Assembly (NCBI RefSeq): GCF_050947875.1
Contig: NC_134572.1
Span: forward strand, 159,237,105-159,301,104
DNA length: 64,000 nucleotides
Reading direction: 5' to 3'
From: Dermacentor variabilis
Taxonomy: Eukaryota > Arthropoda > Arachnida > Ixodida > Ixodidae
Numbering within the stretch: position 1 is the first letter of the stretch; every line of letters starts with the position of its first letter. The translations under genes were made by a program, and so were the position numbers. This document shows positions 19,857 through 35,440 of this stretch, piece after piece. Below the pieces are notes generated by a model, which was not told the origin of the DNA, made no database searches, and saw only the letters and a program-made list of their open reading frames with translations.

Positions 19857-22800
19857 GTGAGTGAAGCGCTCGCGTTGTTTTTTTCTCGCTGGACCCACTT
19901 TCATTTCTGCGCTCCCGCCTCTCTGAGGCTGCGAACGTGCTTGTTCCCGACACGCGGACGGGTTTACGGTGGCGATGATCACTTGCGGCAGTGACCACAC
20001 AAGCGCGGACTCGAGTGCTGGAGGTCTGAAATCTAGTCGATGTCGTACCAGTCGAACGATTCAGGAAGCCACTGAGGGCCTCTCGGCATCTTGCGCATCT
20101 TCAAGTCGTCTGCTTGCGGGACCTCAACCGAATGCAGCCGTTGGCAAAGCGGTTAAGAAATTACGAAGCCATCTGTCGCGCTTTTTTGCTGCAGTAGGCA
20201 CAGGACGCGAAACATACCGATGGGATTCCAATAAGTTACTCGTCGAGTCTTCAACCAACGGCGTCAAGCACGGCATGCCATGCTTCTCCGTTGTCAGCGT
20301 TAAAGTAACTAATCGTGAATGTAAGCAAGCGTGCTTCCTGGAGGCATGAGCCTTCTGAGAATGTAATTTGGGTGTCGCTTGTATTTTGTTGCGAAAGAGG
20401 ATACGTACACACCCTGAGCTTAGAAGAATCGAGTACCCGAGCAGTATGACCATTACCTCGTGAGGAGATCAGTATTTGTGGATATTTAATGTACAACCTA
20501 ATAATTCACTACCGAGAAATTGAGCGTGGATATTATGTGGTACTGTCCAGGATGAAGGGTTTTGCATATACTATCCTTAAATGGGAGAGCCACAGTCATT
20601 TGTTTGCTGACAATACAAAAACTAAACTGCGTGTTATCCAATTAAATTTTTTTCGTCGTCCGAACACCAAGTGTGTCTGTTTTCTGACACCACTCTATCC
20701 GTCGTCGACAGGCGCAAAAACTTAGAAAGTTTGACTTAACATAGCTGGTTTCTAAACTTCGTGCGTATCCGTCAAGTAGACATCGCTATCGCAAACCCGA
20801 CACATTACATAACTTGAATGTCGTAACTGCAAGTGCACCAACATACAATTTTCTCGACAACCATGACTGCGCCGCCGCGACAATTTGCTCGGGGACGACG
20901 GTTGAACTGCGGCTACGCGAATCCGACACGCTTCGGGACGCCGGCGTGTCGCGTAGAATCCACTTTCTTCTATGATACTTTCGCCAGGGCGCACATCGCT
21001 CGCTTTCTCCGAAGGTCTTGCTTCTGTCACGTCAGATCCTTCTGCTTCCGCGCCACAAAAACGGAGCCATGGATACGAATACGCATGCGGCCCTCGGAGA
21101 TTGCCTTTCGGCAGCTGCGCATATCTCTGGCCTGACACTAAGGATGAGCACAAACCGCTGTAAAGCCAACGCCTGCAGTGAGTGCATTGTCCGCAGTGCA
21201 GTACGAACATCGCCTCCGTTTTTGTGGTGCCTGTACCGCTTGCCACTCCCGCATTCCAGGTTCGGCTCGCAGCCTCGGAAAAACAGCCCCTCACTCGGCT
21301 TACACGTGTATGTCGCGTGCAGTTATTGTGCATAAACCGCCCTGGTTTGCATGGATTCCCCGTCGTGGGACAGAGGCGTCACCTATCGGACGTCTCCTCT
21401 CCGCATAGCACTGTTCCGCCCCGGAGCCCCACGCGGGTCCGGCGGATCATCGCCGAGAGACGCTGTCTCGTCGGCGCGTGCCACCTGGAGATGGTGACTG
21501 CATTTCGCGGCGTCATGCCACGTCGCACTACCGGCAAAAGTCAGCACTACGAATTGCAAAACGAACACGTTTCGCGCCCAAGGCATATGGACGCTTCGCA
21601 GAATTTTGGCGGTCGGTTGCCTCGCGAACCATCCCTTCTTCTTTTGCGACCAAGTGCGCAGCGCTTAGTGACAAAAGGCACAGAGAAAACAGCGCCGCGC
21701 TTTCTTAAAATGCCGCGGAACCAAATGGGCAGCCACACGGAGAGCGTGACCGAAAGGCTGGCGTGAAACGAGGAACATGAGTGAAACGAAACGGACAACA
21801 CGAACGCCGACTGTCAACTGAAAGAAAGTTCGCCCTGAGGAGGGGAAAAGCGGGAAGACACACGACTTATTTGCGCATGCTCGAGGGTAGGCGGCGCGAA
21901 CCCGTCAGATCGTGGAAACGCGAGCGGGCAAACGCGGAACACAACTGTACAGGCGCGACAGTTACGCTTTGTTCCAGCTAATCGACTGCGGACTTTCACA
22001 CGTGCTGCCGCCACTAATGACGAGACATACTTCGACCGCAAGGCGCACTTCTCCGTTCTTACGTCTGAACGGAACTACTATACTGTCTGCTAGTTTTTGG
22101 AGCAGTAAACTTGCGGTCGCGACAACCTAGAGGGAGAGATGGGACACTTTATTGAAAATGCGGAGGTTTGCCGGCGTTGAACTATTTGCCTACGTGCTAC
22201 TTTGCAAAGGAGGGAGCGATGGAAAAAAAAAGAGTTTTTTCTTTGATTGTATTGTTTTTTTTTTACCACTCGTTCGAGCGAGTGGCACATACTGGTGTCG
22301 TCGTGTCAGCAAATGACGAACGGCAAAAACGAAGTGAAAATAATTTTTACACGACAAAAACGTGACGGTTACATTTTTTTTTCGCGAAAGGAAAGAAGTC
22401 CACGATGCCACTACGGACGACTGTCCGTGACTGAAAAAAGAGCTTTGCAGGGCAGCCGACTTTCATAATTTCTCCAAATCGTTAGCTCTTGCGACAACTG
22501 TCGTTGCGAATTTGAGGCACCGAGATGACACCTAGTTGTGCAAAGTGGCTTAACTGTAATGCTAAGTTTGCACTGTCGTGTAGTAAGCAGTCCGCACACT
22601 TGATTCGCACTGCAAGCACAGTTCCTTCTGATGGCCATATCATAAGCGAACTTGTAGCTGCGGCTTCACGTCGAACTTGAATAACTACGCCCCCCCCCCC
22701 CCCCCCCCAAAAAAAAAAAAAATATTATATGCACAGCTTCAGCATGACAGAGTTGTACCGTCGCAGGCCTTTTAATCCAGAACTTTAGCATAGCCGAGTC

Positions 22801-23099
22801 TTGCTATCCTGGTTATAAAACAGAATGCTACAGTGCCGCAAGACATTGAGTCGACCAGGCAAACGCAAAAGCGATGCTAGCGACATCTCTCTTCGGTGTG
22901 TTCAACGACAGCGCACATATGTTTTCTATCAGTGACCGACTGTGTTTTACTAATGCGATTGCATAAATGTATCGACAGCGGTAATCATAAAAAAAAATAT
23001 TTCGATACGTTTTCGATAGCCCTGTGAAACCTTGTTGATAGAACGTTAGCACTCGCGCATCTCTTCGTTCGCTTCTTGGTTAACCTCTCCAGCTTAAAC
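19857..23099 (+). other. Putative intron sequence after Gli-like exon
   Basis: Begins at the GT donor. Frames at 20833-21766 are short or unrecognised (the longest, 194 codons at 21182, shows no domain). A C-run followed by an A-run lies at 22690-22722. No clear next Gli exon (the ISDISLIRLSP-type block) was found by eye. Intron status is inference from the donor. Confidence 0.4.
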
Positions 23100-24055
23100 C
23101 TGTTGTCTTCTCTCTCTCTCTATGCCTGGCTACGCTCTGTCCTCGGTCATTTATTATTATTCATCTCCATTGACCCAATCGCCGCTTGCATTTCTTCAAT
23201 GATTAGACAATTCGCCAATGAATCTTTCGTATACCGAGAAGTAAGCAACACCATTACTTTCCGGTGTTATCTGTGCTCGAATGAATTACGTGTCAACATA
23301 TATAATATAATAGGGATTGTCCGTAGTATTATTCGCAGGCATACGTCGCCATTCCCCTTCGTTTATTCCCTTAATAATGTTCAATTGCCTTTGGCCAGTT
23401 TATATAAATAAATATACCTTGGTGCCCATATATCGACAACAATCTGTCATGGAATACGCATATTAAATACGTTATAAGCGCATCCTCGTTTTTCTTTTAT
23501 GCGGAATTGTTTTTTCTACGTACACTGTTTCCTTACAACTGCTCCTTTACGTAACGCTAGTGTTATCACAGCTCGAATTATGATCCTCAGTCTCTTACAC
23601 TCTCATGTGCAGAAGTCATTCAGAACAATTCTGCTTGGTTCAGTGTAAATAAGTAATCTCTAACCGCCAGTGCGCCTTCGATGAAATCCTCAGCTGCTGA
23701 ATTTCTGTACCCTCCTGTAGGCGAAACGGTGCCCGCCTTATGCGACTTTCTCACAAGATCAGTTCTCGCAAGCCACGTTTCGTCTCGCGTCGACCAATCG
23801 CCCTGAGCTGTGCGCTCAATATGGGCTACAACGCGAAAGCGCGTCGCGAGGCGGTCGCGCGTTGTAGCTCTTACTATGTGTTATGTAGTTCTTGATGTGC
23901 GCTATGGAGCTTTTACCATGCGTTACGTAGTTCTTACTATGCGTTATGTAGCTCTTATTATGCGTTCGTACCGACGACGTCATCTGAATGGAATCACCTC
24001 CGCGGCTTCATCGTCAGTAATCCCCGTCGTATTCAACGCTGCTACATCATAAACT
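23100..24055 (+). pseudogene. Decayed LINE reverse transcriptase (jockey/CR1-like)
   Basis: Coding order follows a non-LTR reverse transcriptase. SVLGHLLLFISI at about 23137 stands for the (Q)GSVLGPLLFLIYIND block. IRQFANESFVYRE at about 23202 stands for the catalytic FADD block. NNVQLPLASLYK lies near 23380, then IYLGAHIS, with a stop just before it. NLSWNTHIKYVIS follows after a frameshift near 23440. A MKSS segment lies near 23680 and a terminal SEWNHLRGFIV-like motif near 23982. The catalytic Asp pair is lost (FANE), and there are stops and frameshifts, so it is inactive. The C-terminal part is split by a 21-bp minisatellite. A 5' end and a poly-A or 3' repeat were not identified. Confidence 0.85.
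23864..23967 (+). repeat. 21-bp minisatellite, five units
   Basis: Units beginning gtag(c/t)tctta recur at 23864, 23885, 23906 (as gagcttttac), 23927 and 23948 with no length change. The plus strand reads as seven-residue repeats of the VVLTMRY type because 21 is divisible by 3. The array sits inside the LINE relic, between its RVD- and WNHL-like segments. Confidence 0.85.
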
Positions 24056-27900
<3,845 letters not shown>

Positions 27901-28748
27901 TAATAGAGACTTTTAGCAGTGCCAAGTTACCGGACGGTAAGTGCGGCAATACCGTACCGGTGGAGGTCTGCGCATGCGCGCACTTTACCGTACGGCACAC
28001 GAGGCGGTAAGGAGTCGGTAAGGCTCGGCTCGCACCGTGTTTTGCGAGCCGAGCCGCGCCAAGCCAAGTGAGTAACTGGCGTCGGCCACAGAGTCCACGT
28101 CGTGCATGGCCACGTCTCGCATGCTTTTTTTTTTACCATGATAGGACCAAGGCAAGAGTTCACCTTAAATCACCTTCTGCGGCGCGACGAAGTAACAAGT
28201 AAACAATGGCATAAAAAAACCAGGTTGGTGGCGCCATCTAGTGATGCGGAGCTTACTTAGAGAGGACGCAGAGTTTTTATTGCAGTAACTAACTATATTT
28301 TACTTGTCTGCTGGTGTAAAGTGTCAGCAGCGGTGCAATTTACAAGAAACAAACCTTTTTTATGTATTGATGAGGTAAGAACACTTACGTAACAAGAGGT
28401 TTCACGTGTTGCAGGACGAAGTGTCACATGATGTCGCTGCCGGCCTTGTGACTGGCGTCTACGTTTGCCGTAGCTAAGAACTTCTGTAAATAATAATGCG
28501 TGTATGGACAAGCTAAAGCTTTCTATTATTCGTCAAAATGGATATTTCGCGCTCAGCGCATAGTTATTGCATTCTGCAAAGCCCCAATGTTAGCCGCTAT
28601 CATCATTATCACATTACCGTACGCACCGAGCGGCACACGCAGCTAAAACGTCTTCGGTCATCGCGGTAAGTTAGTACGAAACGGTAATACCGTACCGTAT
28701 ACCGCACTTACCGCACCGTACTACGGCACTGGTAAAACCCTCTAATAA
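27901..28748. mobile_element. Non-autonomous inverted-repeat element, 848 bp
   Basis: The left end (taatagagacttttagcagt, then gcggcaataccgtacc) matches the right end read in reverse (ttattagagggttttacc, then agtgcc and the ggtaagtgcgg and taccg words). The arms span roughly 60 bp with scattered differences. It contains the perfect hairpin at 28022-28054 and a segment at 28221-28250 (ggtggcgccatctagtg) that recurs, diverged, at 28791 outside the element. No transposase frame and no clear target-site duplication. Confidence 0.65.
28022..28054. repeat. Perfect 12-bp GC-rich hairpin
   Basis: ggctcggctcgc and its exact reverse complement gcgagccgagcc flank a loop of about ten bases. The first arm sits inside a run of related ggtaaggctcggctcg words. 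It is internal to the inverted-repeat element at 27.9 kb. Confidence 0.8.
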
Positions 28749-29678
28749 ATAAGATACGGGGAGAGCTAAGACGTATACGTGAGAAGCCGCGGTGGTGGCG
28801 CCATCGCGTGACGAAGCGGAGCTTAACCACAGAACGCACACAGCTCATGCTGCAGTGATTAGCCGTACCCTATTTGACTGCTGATGAAAGGCGTTGCTAG
28901 CGACATGATCGTTAACGTTCGCTCTCTTTGATGATTTTTCATCAGCGATAAGCCTCACGCGACAGTTTTTTTTTCCGAACGCATTGTAGTTCGCATTGTA
29001 GTTGGAAAAAACGTTACAGCATGTCGTCGCTGCCAGCTTTGAAGTTGCCGTTGAGTTTCCTGTTAAAATTACCAGAGGGAAATGTGGCGCTGCGACCGTT
29101 CAGCAACCACGGGAATTGGTTTAGCATATGGATTTGTTCGCGCTTCAAACGTTCTTGCGGCTTTATTTACTACCGCGTTGCCTGTCTTTATCGGCTTAAA
29201 TCACGAATCATTTCTGTATTCCTCAATGAAAAAGGCAACGAAAATGTGCGCATACAGGTTTATCGCGCATAATTGCACTTATACTGCAAAATTTCGTTAA
29301 AAGTAGCATTTTGCAAAGCCGTCCGAAGCCGTAAGGACGAAGCTGAGGCCAATTCGTGTACCTAATCATCATTCCTCTGCCGGCTTATCCGCCATGCCTG
29401 CATCTCCCAGAGACACTCGCGCCACAGTTCCCTCTGGTAATCTTTTTGAAATCCGGAGTTCCCCACCACGGCGTTCCTCGTAAACATGATACGCGGATTG
29501 AAAACATGTCTTCTACGTGTTCATTCCTCATTCCATCGTTGTTCTACACCGTCTTGCACTGCCTCTCCAATTCACAGCCTGCTCCTGAAGCGTGCATCGG
29601 TTACCATTGCGTCTGCATGCAGTCAGCGGCGGCAAATGACTTCGACTCTCGTGAAACAGTGAATTCGGAACACCCCGT
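28749..29678. repeat. Diverged repeat remnants
   Basis: The sequence ggtggtggcgccatcgcgtg at 28791 and catgtcgtcgctgccagc at 29020 echo 28211 and 28430, so the stretch is a second, diverged copy of material in the neighbouring element. At 29075 accagagggaaatgtggcgc resembles the inner part of the terminal repeat of the 41.4-kb element (cctagagggaaatctggcgc). No gene was seen. A 191-codon frame from 29356 is mostly the trinucleotide array. Confidence 0.45.
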
Positions 29679-29715
<37 letters not shown>

Positions 29716-29722
29716 GCTGCTG

Positions 29723-29770
<48 letters not shown>

Positions 29771-29783
29771 TTACTACTACTAT

Positions 29784-29829
<46 letters not shown>
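29679..29829. repeat. (TAC)n trinucleotide array with interruptions
   Basis: About 150 bp of ACT/TAC repeats interrupted by a GCT triplet run near 29715 and two ATT units near 29770. It reads as poly-Thr on one strand and poly-Val on the other. The flanking frame has no recognisable domain, so this is a microsatellite rather than a coding repeat. Confidence 0.95.
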
Positions 29830-29937
29830 GGCGAAATTGCCGGACCTTCATCGGCAATGCCGCGAATTGTGTCCAGAGATTTCATGCCTCGCGGCAATGA
29901 GTCGCCGCGCGTGCGACCGAGCCTTCTTTAAGGACCG

Positions 29938-30145
29938 ATTTGCGATCAAGCCGCACGGGCCGCCTACCGCGCGCGTGCGGTCGTTGCGAAAAATTGCACG
30001 CGTCGCGCACTGGTGCACAGATTTCGGTTTATGCGGAGTCCGCACGTGTGGTGTAAACGCGAAAGTTGTGCGGCATGCGCAGTTCTTCGCACGACCGCAC
30101 GCGTGCGGTAGGCGATCGGCTCGAGCGCGAATCGGCTGGTCGATC
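29938..30145. repeat. Foldback element with arms of about 80 bp
   Basis: cctaccgcgcgcgtgcggtc near 29963 pairs with gaccgcacgcgtgcggtagg near 30092. The complementarity continues inward (gcgaaaaattgc against gcagttcttcgc) and outward (gatttgcgatcaagccg against cggctcgagcgcgaatc). The arms total about 80 bp around a loop of roughly 50 bp, with mismatches. It is very CpG-rich. No protein frame is credible. Confidence 0.65.
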
Positions 30146-32079
30146 CGCTGGCTTCCGCCATCTTTAAAAGCGCCATCTAAACCTCTGCTCGGGCCTCTAC
30201 AATCGCCGCAGAGAATACGTCGGCGACTCGATCGCCTCGTCCCAGCGATCGTCGCTGTCGTCGCCAGTCGGCCGTAATGACTTAATCCAAAGCCGAGCGC
30301 GCGGTACAGAATGCCGACTGGCCGATACGGCTGGAGCGCTAGACATATAATTCGATTTGTATCGACGTTTCTCGCAACGAATCACCATTAGCTACGTGAC
30401 CGCGACAACCAGGCGAGGCAGGCCCGCCGGCTCTGATAAACAGTGAGAGCCCTGGCGGTGTGGCTGCGAGATCGAGTTCCACCGTATAGTTACGTGCAGC
30501 GGAGATAAAGTCACCGTTCCTGCGCGAGAAAGCGTAGCTCCGCGCTCTCCTCATGCGCGTGTTGGCTTTTATGACACCAGCAGTACGTGACGCCAGAAAG
30601 CTATCGTCGCTCATTGAGTTCTCTCGAGAAAAACAAAAAAACAAAACAAAGAGACCGAAGGAGACGGGAGAAAACGAATAAAGGTGGGCAGCACAGTGGA
30701 ACACTTTTTTTTTTATTGGCTGCTTATTTCGTCTATCCGCTGATTGGCTAGTGCCTAAGCCCTTCGGGGCACGTAACTGCGTTAAAAGCCTTCCACTGGC
30801 CACCACCCCGACCCGCTTCAGTTTTTTTTTTTTTTGTCTCCCTCGCTTTTTTACTGCTCTTGGAGCGCCGCGAACCAATCGCATCGTCGGCACTCGTCGG
30901 CGGGGCCAATGGCAGCCGCGATAACTCCCCTTCCCCATCCGCTCGCGGTTCTGCCCTCTGCAACGTCGGCTCAGCCTTTTCAAGGTGTCACTCCGGATAT
31001 CGACGCACGTCGTCTGCTGCGGGACTTCTGCTACGTGCCGATGACGGCTTGCCTGCCAGCGTGCTTCCCCGCGCGACGTTATCGCCAAAACGGCGAAAGT
31101 GCAGCACCTGTCCGGTATCCCGAAGCCTGGGTTGCCGGTTTTTCCCAATCTCTGTCTCCGATCTCTTCTCCCCTTTCACCGACGCCTGGCGCAGCAGGAG
31201 CTTGCCCTTGCCCCGAAAATGGTCCGATCTGTAGCGTGGATAGTTCAAAGAACAGTGCGTACGCGCCCTCTGGCGTTTTTCTGTCCCCGCGATCATATCC
31301 GGAAATTAAACACTGTGAGACGTATGATCCACAGACGCCTATTTATTCGCATTATCGGTGTAATCGGTAGTCTCCCTGACTCGCTTTGAAGGCGTTATTT
31401 TTCTCCGTGAGATATGGTGGACAAAAATTGCGCGTAGCGCATGTTCTGTGCTTCAGGAGTCTTTCTTGCTTTCTTTGCTTGTCTACCTGTTAAACATTCT
31501 CGTTTTGTGTCTTCTGTTTAGCCTTCACGTGGCGTCCTCAAACGCCTAGCCGAATGCGCTGTATGCAGCGAATGACTAAAGAGAGGAATGTTAGGCGGGA
31601 ACATTGAATATTCAGTTGATCCGGTCCCTATTGCAATAAAAAAAAAGAAAGACGCGAAATCACCAGACCAGTGGTTAAATTCTGGCTCTGAACTAATTTA
31701 TTACGACAGGCAGTGGCTCTTGCAGTGGACGCCGCCATCTTGTCTCGTCTTGTACCCTAAACAGTGGCGCATGCCCACTAGGGGGTATTGGCCAAGAAGC
31801 AGGCGGTTTTCCGTATGCTTAGAAGTAAAACGAAACTAGATTTGATAGTGGAGCGTGGGACTATAGAACTGTAGTTTAGAAGTGTAATTAATATATTGTT
31901 AAGAATTTCGATAAAGTAAGTTAACGTAAAGAAATCTCTCAAGAACCCTTATGCGATGCACACATCGTCGTCATCGTCTGCTACAAAGTTGACTGTTGTG
32001 GCTTCTGAGGTGCAGACCCAGACACCACTGCTTTCAGAGACGGTGTGTGGGCCCCAAACTTCGAACAAATTGTCAAGCA
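30146..32079. other. Unassigned stretch, GC-rich in part
   Basis: Overlapping frames (269 codons - at 31148-30339; 178 codons + at 30834) are open. The minus frame contains a poly-Lys run encoded by a poly-T tract and has no domain. Region 30830-31300 is CpG-rich and might be regulatory. No gene is called. Confidence 0.4.
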
Positions 32080-32172
32080 CTCGCAGTGGCAGTTCAGTGG
32101 TTTGGGCGTTCTGCTGCTGAACACGATATCTCGGGTTCGACTCTTAGCCGCGGTGGCCGCATCCCCATCATC
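32080..32172 (+). repeat. tRNA-derived SINE head
   Basis: The tRNA-like head is recognisable: the agtggcagttcagtggtttg box A region and ctcgggttcgactcttagc box B, then gccgcggtggccgcatcccc where the normal body starts with gcggccgcatttcgatggg. The rest of the SINE is missing. Confidence 0.65.
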
Positions 32173-32428
32173 GCTGCATTTTTTTTAAAAATCTGTGCTT
32201 GAATTCAGGTAACCACGGTAATCGTGTAACAGAAATTGTTTCCCTGCCACGGACGCTACCTTCCACGTGACTATATAGCGTTACAGTGACGGTTGCGTTG
32301 TCTCTTGTGTACACGAAAGTGCCGGGCCGATCAAAATCTGCGATGTTGCGGTGCGCTTGATTCTTCTCTGGGTTTCATAATAGGAGCTACAGAAACAAGC
32401 AAGGGACCTTTGGTGCGCCGACACTTCC
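32173..32428. other. Spacer before inverted-repeat element
   Basis: No gene or element was seen. It ends in acttcc, a candidate target-site duplication with acttcg after 33759. Confidence 0.45.
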
Positions 32429-33759
32429 TTAAAGGGACACTAAAGGTTACCAGAAACTCAAGTTAAAGTGGTAGAGCAATGTTCTAGAACGTCTAAGGCG
32501 TCAATATAATCGCGAACAGAGCTTTAGTAACCGAGAAATTGAGGTAAATGCATGACACGATTTGAGACCCCCCAGCGACATTCCGGTACTAGCCCGATGA
32601 CGAAAGGTCTCCTCATAATTTGTGTTACTAATACTCAACTACTCGTATTAAAAATATCATTTCATTCGATTATAAGCCGGAAAAAATGCTACTTGTCTAC
32701 GTCTATTCGATTCTAGGAAAAAATAACATTTTGACGTTACCCTTCAGTAATATGGGTGTTCGAAAGGTTTCGTTTTCGCTCGACTCTGCGCCTCGCACGC
32801 TTTGGAGTTTCAGTAGTTTCGTTATCGCGTCGTGCTGTGAGGGTTCTGCTGGCTCGCGAAACTTTCATTTGGAACAAGCAGCGAGAATGCCACGTCCATG
32901 TGATGTCGTGGGAAGCCCTCGTTGCTTTCCCGCTCCGGAGAGCCGGTGTCGAGGCCGCCGTCGTTGTACGCAACGACGCCGGCAGTGCGAGCCCTCAGAA
33001 GCAGGTCGCGCTCGTCGGTGCTCAAATCGCTGAAGTTGAGCCCACCATCGCGAGCCAATCTGTCGGTGTCAGGGTCCATTGCGACGAGCGTCGAAGTTAG
33101 CGTCATAGAATGAAGTACCAGCTTATGGGCGTCTTGCGCTGGAGTGTGAGGTATAGTAGCGGCGCCTGGTGGCGGTGCGGGAAACGACATCTGGGTCGTG
33201 CCAGCTTGGGTCGTATTGAGCCCTGGCTGTGGCGAAGCACGTTTCTAGGCCGAGTTTTGCGTCGATTCGCACATTTTTATGCCCTGTTGCGAGTGCGAAA
33301 AGGCTCGTCGCTTCTCATAGACCACGCCGACCACGCTGCGAGCTCGCTGCAGCCTATAGTTTAACGAAAACGGACTCTCCGTGTGCCGTGGGACGTAACG
33401 TGGGACGTAATTCGTTTCTCCTTCCGCTAGCCACCATACTCCCGCTTTCGCTCTGCTGTCGGCTCTGTCTTGGCTCTGTTTCTGGCCGCGCGTTCGCGTT
33501 TTGCGCAGAAAAGCCGTAGCGCCGTCTGCGGACGCCGTTCTACTCACCGATGGCGCAACGTCACTATGAGACCATGATGTCAGTTCTCCTCGATCGGAGG
33601 GCGGGCGATTTGAACTGCGCTAGAGGTACGCGGACGCTTCAGAACGCATTTTCTCTTAAAATAAGTCTCTCCTTGGCACGAAACAAGCGTTTCGAGGTTT
33701 CTGGGATGGTATTTCAACAGTCCACGTTGACTTAATAGTAACCTTTAGTGTCCCTTTAA
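32429..33759. mobile_element. Inverted-repeat DNA element, 1331 bp
   Basis: Left end TTAAAGGGACACTAAAGG then ttac. The right end is its reverse complement (gtaacctttagtgtccctttaa at 33738-33759). The 22-bp terminal repeats are perfect. Flanking acttcc and acttcg give a possible 5-6 bp target duplication. Inside, a minus-strand frame (33190-32822) of 122 codons looks protein-like. No full transposase is visible, so the element is probably non-autonomous, or carries a small accessory or captured frame. Confidence 0.8.
32822..33190 (-). CDS. Small protein-like frame within the 1331-bp element
   Basis: 122 codons starting at 33190 (MSFPAPPPGAATIP...). The N-terminus is Pro/Ala-rich, followed by an acidic, Asp/Leu-rich helix-like stretch (DLSTDERDLLLRA at about residues 54-66). 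Composition is more even than in neighbouring frames. I do not recognise the family. The frame lies wholly inside the inverted repeats. It could be a first exon of a transposase, a captured host fragment or chance, and a donor-like site was not established. No cysteine cluster, signal peptide or membrane segment was seen. Confidence 0.3.
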   Translation of the reverse strand: MSFPAPPPGAATIPHTPAQDAHKLVLHSMTLTSTLVAMDPDTDRLARDGGLNFSDLSTDERDLLLRARTAGVVAYNDGGLDTGSPERESNEGFPRHHMDVAFSLLVPNESFASQQNPHSTTR

Positions 33760-35440
33760 ACTTCGGAACCGACCAGCACTCGCTACGTTTCTTTTTTCTT
33801 CTTCTTTTTAATGCCTAAGGGGTCATTCCTTCCTCTCCTGTTTGATTCAAGCCTCCCCGACGTCTTCCCTTACTGGTTCCACTTGCCGCACTCCATGACG
33901 GGGCTACTCTGTTAACATTTCTTTGCCGATATCGCGGCGCGCTTTGACAGAGGGGAGCGGTTCATCGTTTCGACGCGGCAACTGGCGCGTGTCTTCTCTC
34001 ATCGCGTTCATCTCGGGGTAGCCGACGGCGGTCAATGCGGGTTAGTAAGGGGGTTGAGGGTGACGAGAGAGAGAAAGGTCATCCTAGAGAGATACATCGT
34101 TCGTCCACTTCGGCGAGGCGAACGCGCTGAGGCGTCCCACGGCTGTGGCCGGCGCCTCTTGACCGGACTGGACGATTGGCGGACGCTCGTGGATCGCCGG
34201 GCGATCGGTGGAGGGGGAAATAGGGCCTTTGGTTCGCGTAAGCGACGGAGGAGGGGGAGAGGTCGAAGCCATGCGTTTTTTCCGCGCGGTCGGCTGGAAA
34301 ACTGGCTCGGTCGGAGGAGCGGGCGAGACGACACGGTCTGCCTTTTCCCTCCCCTTTCCACCATGTTCTCTTTCCCGGTCCGCGAGAACCGGGGCTGACG
34401 TCGTAATCGCGTTCGAGCACCATAGATCATACTGCATCACGATCTCCATCTTATCTCTCTGTGCCCGCGAGAGAGGCTCATAAGCACTTGCTAACATTGC
34501 GCGGCTGCCGCGTTTGCGCAACCGGGGGACGACGGACAGGCAGGCCCGCGTTCTCCCGGGCCTCTACGCTCCCGCAGCGTCAACGTCTCCGAAATCCCCC
34601 CCCCCCCCTCCGCCCGTCCCACCTTCTTAGTGTTTCGCTATCTGCCGTGCTCTTTGCGAAATGGCCGCTCGTTAGGGACCCGCGGGTCGTCCGTCTTTCG
34701 CGTAGGCCCGATCGGATCTGAACGAGAGAGAGAAATGGCCGTGATCCGGCGAAGCAGCTGCCCCAATATCTCGGGATTTTCGTACTCTCAACGCGCCCTG
34801 ACCGCCGGTCCCCTTTTCATCGTCCCGTCCGCGGGGCCGTAGGCGCTCGCAATCGTTCTCGGGGGAACCGCGACACGCGACATTGACGAGGGCTCGGCCG
34901 TCTTGGAGAACGAATGTGCCGCACGGCTGCCACGGCGTTCGACGTGAGTGCCGTTCACAGCGCCTTAACGTTTTCGGCACCCCGCGCTTCGCCTCGTGCG
35001 ACTTTCGGTTCGGTTAGTTACAGTTTTTCGCCTTAGTGACGCAGAAGACACGCACAGACAGACACACACGCATAAAGTGGTCGGTGTGCCTTCGGCAGTT
35101 TGAATGTCGAGTGGGCCTAGATAAGGCCTACTTGGTGAGCTCGTTTATTTTGCGTTTGACGGGTAAAGATTAACGTTCGGTTGTAAGGAGAGACTGATGC
35201 CGTCACTTAAGACTATACCGTGTAGGAGCGCGAAAGGTACGCAAAATTGTTTTATGAGGAGTTGCTTTCCTTCACGCTATCCTCCTGCTCTTTAACCTTT
35301 CGGAACGCGCCCTCGAAATGCGCCGATCGCGTGATTTGCCGCTGTAGACGCTTCTCGGCCGGGGATGTTTAACACGTCACTTTCTTTCGCTCCTGCCCCT
35401 ATAGCGGATATCGGGCCTCGCATCATGTCGCACTATGCTT
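33760..35440. other. Unassigned stretch with CpG-rich block at 34.0-35.0 kb
   Basis: Between about 34000 and 35000 the DNA is CpG-rich and open in many frames (145 codons - at 34521), none recognisable. A C-run lies at 34598. It may be a CpG-type regulatory region. Nothing else is supported. Confidence 0.4.

Noticed and set aside
29356..29931. 191-codon frame with long poly-Thr
   Set aside because: The poly-Thr is the TAC array, and the flanks have no domain.
30339..31148. 269-codon minus frame as a gene
   Set aside because: It contains a poly-Lys run from a T tract, has no domain, and has overlapping open frames on the other strand.
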